Shown: positions 60,336 through 64,000 of the stretch, piece after piece
Numbering within the stretch: position 1 is the first letter of the stretch
Layout: every line of letters begins with the position of its first letter
DNA from: Martinezella rhizogenes
GTDB lineage: Bacteria; Pseudomonadota; Alphaproteobacteria; Rhizobiales; Rhizobiaceae
NCBI GenBank assembly: GCA_013322215.1
Contig: JAAMEZ010000057.1
Span: forward strand, 37,479-101,478
Reading direction: 5' to 3'
Length of the DNA: 64,000 bases
Program-made: the position numbers and the translations under genes
Notes under the pieces: generated by a model
What the model saw: only the letters and a program-made list of their open reading frames with translations
The model's database searches: none
Told to the model about the DNA's origin: nothing

Positions 60336-63300
60336 ATGTTTCTTGCCCGTATCTCCATTCAGCAGCCTGTTTTCGCCACCATGGTAATGGTGGCGATCGT
60401 CGTGCTTGGCATCGTCGCCTGGTCGCGCCTGCCGGTCGACCTCCTGCCTTCGGTGGATCTGCCGACCGTCGTCGTCTCCACCAATTACGATGGCGCGTCG
60501 GCACTCGCCGTCGAGCAGCAAGTCAGCCGGCCGATCGAGGAAAGCATCGGCGCCATCTCCGGCATCAAGAAGATCTCCTCGCATTCCTCGACGGGCAATT
60601 CGCTTGTCATTGCGGAATTCACCCTCGAAACGCCGTCGAGAGCGGCAGCCGACGAGGTGCGCGACCGCATATCGCGATTGCAGGATGTGCTTCCCGATAG
60701 CGCCGATCGGCCGCTCGTCACGCGCTTCAATCCGCAGGACGCGCCGATCATGTCGCTGGCGGCCTTCTCCGCCGATATTTCCATCAGCCGCATGACGCAG
60801 ATCGCCGACACGACGATCGTGCCGCGCCTGCGGCGTGTGCCGGGCGTCGGACAGGTGACGCTGGTCGGCGGCAGCGAAGACCGGGTGCGCATTCAGCCCG
60901 ACCCGGTGAAACTGCAATCCTTCGGCATCCCGATCCCGAGCCTGATCGAGGCGATCCAGCGGGCGACCCGCGACAGCGCGATAGGCTCTCTCGTCTCCTC
61001 GATGCGCGAGCGCAGCATCACCGTCAGCGCGCAGCCGGGCAGCGTCAAGGAATTCGCCGATATCGTCATCGCCCAGGACGGCGCCGGGCGTGCCATCCGC
61101 CTCTCTGAAGTCGCCGACGTGATAGAGGCGGGCGCCGATCCGAAAAGCCGGGCATGGTTCAACGGCAGGCCGGCGCTCGGCCTCGATATCAATAAGCTGG
61201 AAGGCGCCAATACCGTCGACGTTGCCAAAGGTGTTGAACGGGAGCTGGCTAAACTTCGGAAGGACGATGCGCTCAGGGATATGGGCATCGTCGTCTCGCA
61301 GGACAGCTCCCGCACCATCATCGGCCAGATCGGCGACGTTCAACACACCATAATCGAAGGCGGCGCGCTGACCATCGTCATCGTGCTTCTGTTTCTCAAC
61401 TCCTGGCGTTCGACCATCATCACGGCATTGACCCTGCCGGTCGCGGTCATCGGGACGTTTGCCGCCATCGCTGTTCTCGGCTTCAGCCTCAATCTGATGA
61501 CCATGCTGGCGCTGTCGATCTGCATCGGCATTCTGATCGACGACGCCATCGTCGTGCGTGAAAACATCAGCCGCCATGCGGCCATGGGCAAGGATCGCCG
61601 GCAGGCCGCGCTTGATGGCACCACGGAGATCGGTCTTGCCGTGCTGGCAACGACCTTCTCGATCGTCGCAGTCTTCCTGCCGGTCGTCTTCATGGGTGGC
61701 GTGATCGGCCGCTTCTTCCTGCAATTCGGCGTGACCGTCTCCGTTGCCGTGATGATTTCGCTCTTCGTATCCTTCACGCTCGATCCGATGCTGTCGAGCG
61801 TCTGGGCCGATCAGCCGGTGCAGCAACGAAAGGGACGATTGCGAGCCTTGCTCGACCGTTTCGACACGTCCTTCGAGCGGATCGCACATCGCTATGGCGA
61901 CATGGTCGGCTGGTGTCTCGATCATCGCGCAGTCACTTCGGTCTGTGTGCTTGCTATGTTTGCCGCAAGCCTCTGCCTCATTCCCAGAATCGGCATGGAA
62001 TTCGTGCCGAAGTCCGATCAGGGCATGGTCGCCGTCGGCCTCACCCTGCCGGAGGGATCGTCGGTCGACTACACCGCCGCCAAGATCCGGCAGGCCGAAG
62101 ACGTCCTGCGGGGCTATCCCGACATCAAGGACCTGTATTCGACTGTTAACAGCGGCGATGGCGGCAACACCAACGAGGCCAGAATCGCAGCTTCGATGGT
62201 GGAACCTGACAAGAGAAGCATGACTTCGGTGACCATTGCGCCGAAGCTTCGCGACGCGCTGAGCCCTGTCGCCGGTGCCAGGATCGAAGTGGGCCAACCC
62301 GGAGAGGTCTCCGGCGCGCAGGCCAAGACAATCCAGATATCGATCCTCGGTGGGGATCTGAACGTGCTGGAGGAAATATCGCACGACATGATGGCCAAGC
62401 TCGGCAAGCTCGCGGGGATCATCGATCTCGAATCCTCTGCGGACAAGAAGCGGCCTATGCTGATGGTGCGGTTACGTGCGGACGAAGCGGCTGATCTGGG
62501 GATTTCGACCGCGACCATCGAGCACAATCTTCGCCCGCTTGTCGCTGGCGAGAAGCTGACCAGCTGGGCACATGGCGGCGACGAATCGCGCTATGTCGCC
62601 ATCAGGCTGTCGGAGAGCGGGCGCCGAACGGTTGAAGACCTTGCGCGGATCCCTATCCCCGTCGATCGCAAGGGCGTGACAAGTCCCGCCGCCACCGCGC
62701 CGCTATCCCAGGTGGCCGATATTACCGAGACCCTGGCGCCGAAGACGATCATCCGACGCGACGGCGACCGCGAGGTTCGCCTTTCCGCCAATCTGAGCGG
62801 TCGCCCGCTCGGCGAAGTCGTGCGCGATATCCAGACATTGATCGCCGGGCAGACCATGCCGGCGGGCTATCGCATGACGATCGGCGGCGAAGCGGACGAT
62901 ATGGCCGAAAACTTCGGCTATGCGGCACAGGCGCTGATGCTGGCTATCGTCTTCATCTACCTCATCCTTGCCTCGCAATTCGGCTCCTTCGTGCAGCCGG
63001 TCGCGATCATGACCAGCCTGCCGCTTTCGATCAGCGGGGTAATGATCGGTCTTCTCGTCATGGGATCGACGATCAACATCTTCTCTGTCATCGGCTTCAT
63101 CATGCTGATGGGCCTCGTCACCAAGAATGCCATCCTGCTTGTCGATCATGCCAACAAGCGGCGGCGGCAGGGTGCAAACATGCGTCAAAGCCTGATCGAT
63201 GCCGGCATTGTCCGCTTTCGACCGATCGCGATGACCACCTCGGCGATGATTATCGGCATGATGCCGCTGGCGCTCGGCTTCGGCGAAGGCGGGCAGGAGC

Positions 63301-63464
63301 GTGCTTCGATGGCACATGCCGTGATCGGCGGGCTCCTGTCCTCGACGGCGCTGACGCTCATTTTCGTGCCGGTGGCCTTGTCGTTGATCGAAAGCTGCCG
63401 AACAATGCCGGCGTTGAGGAAGAGTGGATCGGCGGCCGATCCGATGAAGGATGCAGCCGAATGA
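60336..63464 (+). CDS. RND-family efflux pump (HAE1 type)
   Basis: A 1042-residue inner-membrane proton-driven pump with twelve predicted helices and two large periplasmic loops. Family features: ISIQQPVFATMVMVAIVVLG at the start, VDLPTVVVSTNYDGASALAV, PDSADRPLVTRFNPQDAPI, the conserved TM4 acidic pair in ICIGILIDDAIVVREN, and FVSFTLDPMLSS. The second half repeats the layout, with LMGLVTKNAILLVDHANKRR. It works with the upstream adaptor; no outer-membrane channel gene is in view, so a TolC-like protein from elsewhere is probably used. The substrate is unknown. Confidence 0.96.
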   Translation: MFLARISIQQPVFATMVMVAIVVLGIVAWSRLPVDLLPSVDLPTVVVSTNYDGASALAVEQQVSRPIEESIGAISGIKKISSHSSTGNSLVIAEFTLETPSRAAADEVRDRISRLQDVLPDSADRPLVTRFNPQDAPIMSLAAFSADISISRMTQIADTTIVPRLRRVPGVGQVTLVGGSEDRVRIQPDPVKLQSFGIPIPSLIEAIQRATRDSAIGSLVSSMRERSITVSAQPGSVKEFADIVIAQDGAGRAIRLSEVADVIEAGADPKSRAWFNGRPALGLDINKLEGANTVDVAKGVERELAKLRKDDALRDMGIVVSQDSSRTIIGQIGDVQHTIIEGGALTIVIVLLFLNSWRSTIITALTLPVAVIGTFAAIAVLGFSLNLMTMLALSICIGILIDDAIVVRENISRHAAMGKDRRQAALDGTTEIGLAVLATTFSIVAVFLPVVFMGGVIGRFFLQFGVTVSVAVMISLFVSFTLDPMLSSVWADQPVQQRKGRLRALLDRFDTSFERIAHRYGDMVGWCLDHRAVTSVCVLAMFAASLCLIPRIGMEFVPKSDQGMVAVGLTLPEGSSVDYTAAKIRQAEDVLRGYPDIKDLYSTVNSGDGGNTNEARIAASMVEPDKRSMTSVTIAPKLRDALSPVAGARIEVGQPGEVSGAQAKTIQISILGGDLNVLEEISHDMMAKLGKLAGIIDLESSADKKRPMLMVRLRADEAADLGISTATIEHNLRPLVAGEKLTSWAHGGDESRYVAIRLSESGRRTVEDLARIPIPVDRKGVTSPAATAPLSQVADITETLAPKTIIRRDGDREVRLSANLSGRPLGEVVRDIQTLIAGQTMPAGYRMTIGGEADDMAENFGYAAQALMLAIVFIYLILASQFGSFVQPVAIMTSLPLSISGVMIGLLVMGSTINIFSVIGFIMLMGLVTKNAILLVDHANKRRRQGANMRQSLIDAGIVRFRPIAMTTSAMIIGMMPLALGFGEGGQERASMAHAVIGGLLSSTALTLIFVPVALSLIESCRTMPALRKSGSAADPMKDAAE

Positions 63465-63733
63465 GGACGAAGGTACCGTGGTTCCGGGTGAAGGCCTATG
63501 GCTGTGGAGCAGGTCTGCCGTGCCATTGGCAGGGCTGGGTGGCGATCGCGATCTATGCGCTCGCGCTCGCAGCAGCCATTTCCATGGCCACGCCTTATTC
63601 GAACAACAATCCGATCACCTATGCCGCAGCGATCATCATACCGACGGCACTGTTTATCTTCGTTATCTGGTGGAAAAGCGATGCCCCATGGCGCTGGCGA
63701 TGGGGCAAGCTCGATGACGCGGAGAAAGATTGA
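63461..63733 (+). CDS. small inner-membrane protein overlapping the RND pump gene
   Basis: A 90-residue protein with two hydrophobic segments (about 27-45, WVAIAIYALALAAAISMA, and about 53-70, YAAAIIIPTALFIFVIWW). Two Cys and one His lie in its N-terminal GCGAGLPCHWQGW. The start overlaps the pump stop by four bases (ATGA), so the two are translated together, which supports a role with the pump, for example as a small accessory subunit. The YGCGAGLPCHWQGWVAIAIY-like start resembles a group of short DUF proteins of Rhizobiales; function unknown. Confidence 0.78.
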   Translation: MRTKVPWFRVKAYGCGAGLPCHWQGWVAIAIYALALAAAISMATPYSNNNPITYAAAIIIPTALFIFVIWWKSDAPWRWRWGKLDDAEKD

Positions 63734-64000
63734 TATCGAGGCTCTGGCCGGAATAGCTTGCCGATTAGAGAGCGTCGGGTTTGGAGAACATATCCGCAAA
63801 AAGGGCGTCGCGTGTCCTTCTGCCAGTTGTGATCGGGGCGCGTGCTGGCTTTCGACGCCGGCATGGCCGCCTGTCTTGTCGAAGACATGCCAGCAGGAGT
63901 GCAAGATTGGCAGGCCTTTGCCCTTACGTATTGGGGGAGTTTTGTTTTTTGAGGGGTGCTGCGGGGGGAATTGATTGGTTTTGGGGGCATGATTTGAACC
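63734..64000. other. region right of the last gene, no supported gene
   Basis: Short open frames on both strands overlap each other and lack ribosome sites. From about 63910 the plus strand becomes strongly G/T-rich (for example TTTTGTTTTTTGAGGGG), unlike the rest of the window. The last 25 bases resemble the 3' end of a minus-strand tRNA but pair poorly. The window ends before this can be settled. Confidence 0.4.

Noticed and set aside
60015..62384. 789-residue open frame antisense to the RND pump
   Set aside because: Low-complexity His/Arg/Asp-rich shadow; the pump reading frame is unambiguous.
63974..64000. Possible 3' end of a minus-strand tRNA (CCA-like end, T-loop-like TTCAAAT)
   Set aside because: The visible T-stem half does not pair with the two bases seen on the other side of the loop, and the window ends before the rest of the molecule.

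Overview
The window is chromosomal DNA from an alphaproteobacterium of the Rhizobiaceae (Rhizobium/Agrobacterium/Sinorhizobium group). The basis is gene content and order: rimP-nusA-ylxR-infB-rbfA-truB-rpsO-pnp, a fabI-fabB-fabA cluster divergent from a Fur-family Irr regulator, an FYDLN-acid protein near cmk-rpsA, an NrnC-type nanoRNase, many binding-protein ABC sugar importers, and rhizobial palindromic intergenic repeats. GC content is high throughout, so there are long antisense open frames that are not genes. The species cannot be named from the sequence alone.

Region 1 (1-17.6 kb) is mostly housekeeping: the tail of an alpha/beta hydrolase, a LysE exporter, a MOSC protein, recR and a lytic transglycosylase whose 5' end carries a palindromic repeat read in frame. 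These are followed by the translation and RNA-decay cluster rimP, nusA, ylxR, infB, an unknown membrane protein, rbfA, truB, a secreted hydrolase, rpsO and pnp, then an RsmC-like methyltransferase and a DUF1287 protein. Region 2 (17.6-32.7 kb) holds the fatty-acid genes and irr, small membrane and secreted proteins, a decayed DUF1275 gene, a GIY-YIG gene next to tRNA-Ala(GGC) with palindromic repeats, an FYDLN-acid protein, a PaiB-like protein, cmk, rpsA, a 559-residue Ala/Pro/Gln-rich orphan and nrnC.

Region 3 (31.8-46 kb) is catabolic. A MerR-XRE-cupin regulator sits divergent from gabT-gabD with a near-perfect palindrome in between. A phosphatase and a CopD protein follow. Next is a sugar locus: a TIM-barrel isomerase and an AraC regulator on one strand, and on the other a complete ABC importer followed by a 667-residue fusion of a Gfo/Idh/MocA oxidoreductase to an aldo/keto reductase. 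Region 4 (46-56 kb) contains ogt and a second sugar locus. There a ROK repressor is divergent from binding protein, two permeases, SIS-domain protein, PfkB kinase and ATPase. This gene set matches fructosamine (frl-type) or amino-sugar catabolism. An MFS transporter follows.

Region 5 (56-64 kb) is an envelope module: an OmpR-type two-component pair, an Omp25/RopB-like beta-barrel protein, an RND adaptor and pump, and a 90-residue membrane protein overlapping the pump gene. The most interesting loci are the dehydrogenase-reductase fusion operon, the frl-like operon with its operator between the divergent promoters, the three-domain GABA-locus regulator with its palindrome, the in-frame repeat in the transglycosylase gene and the tRNA-Ala/GIY-YIG/repeat locus. 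No CRISPR array, prophage, insertion sequence or defence island was found.
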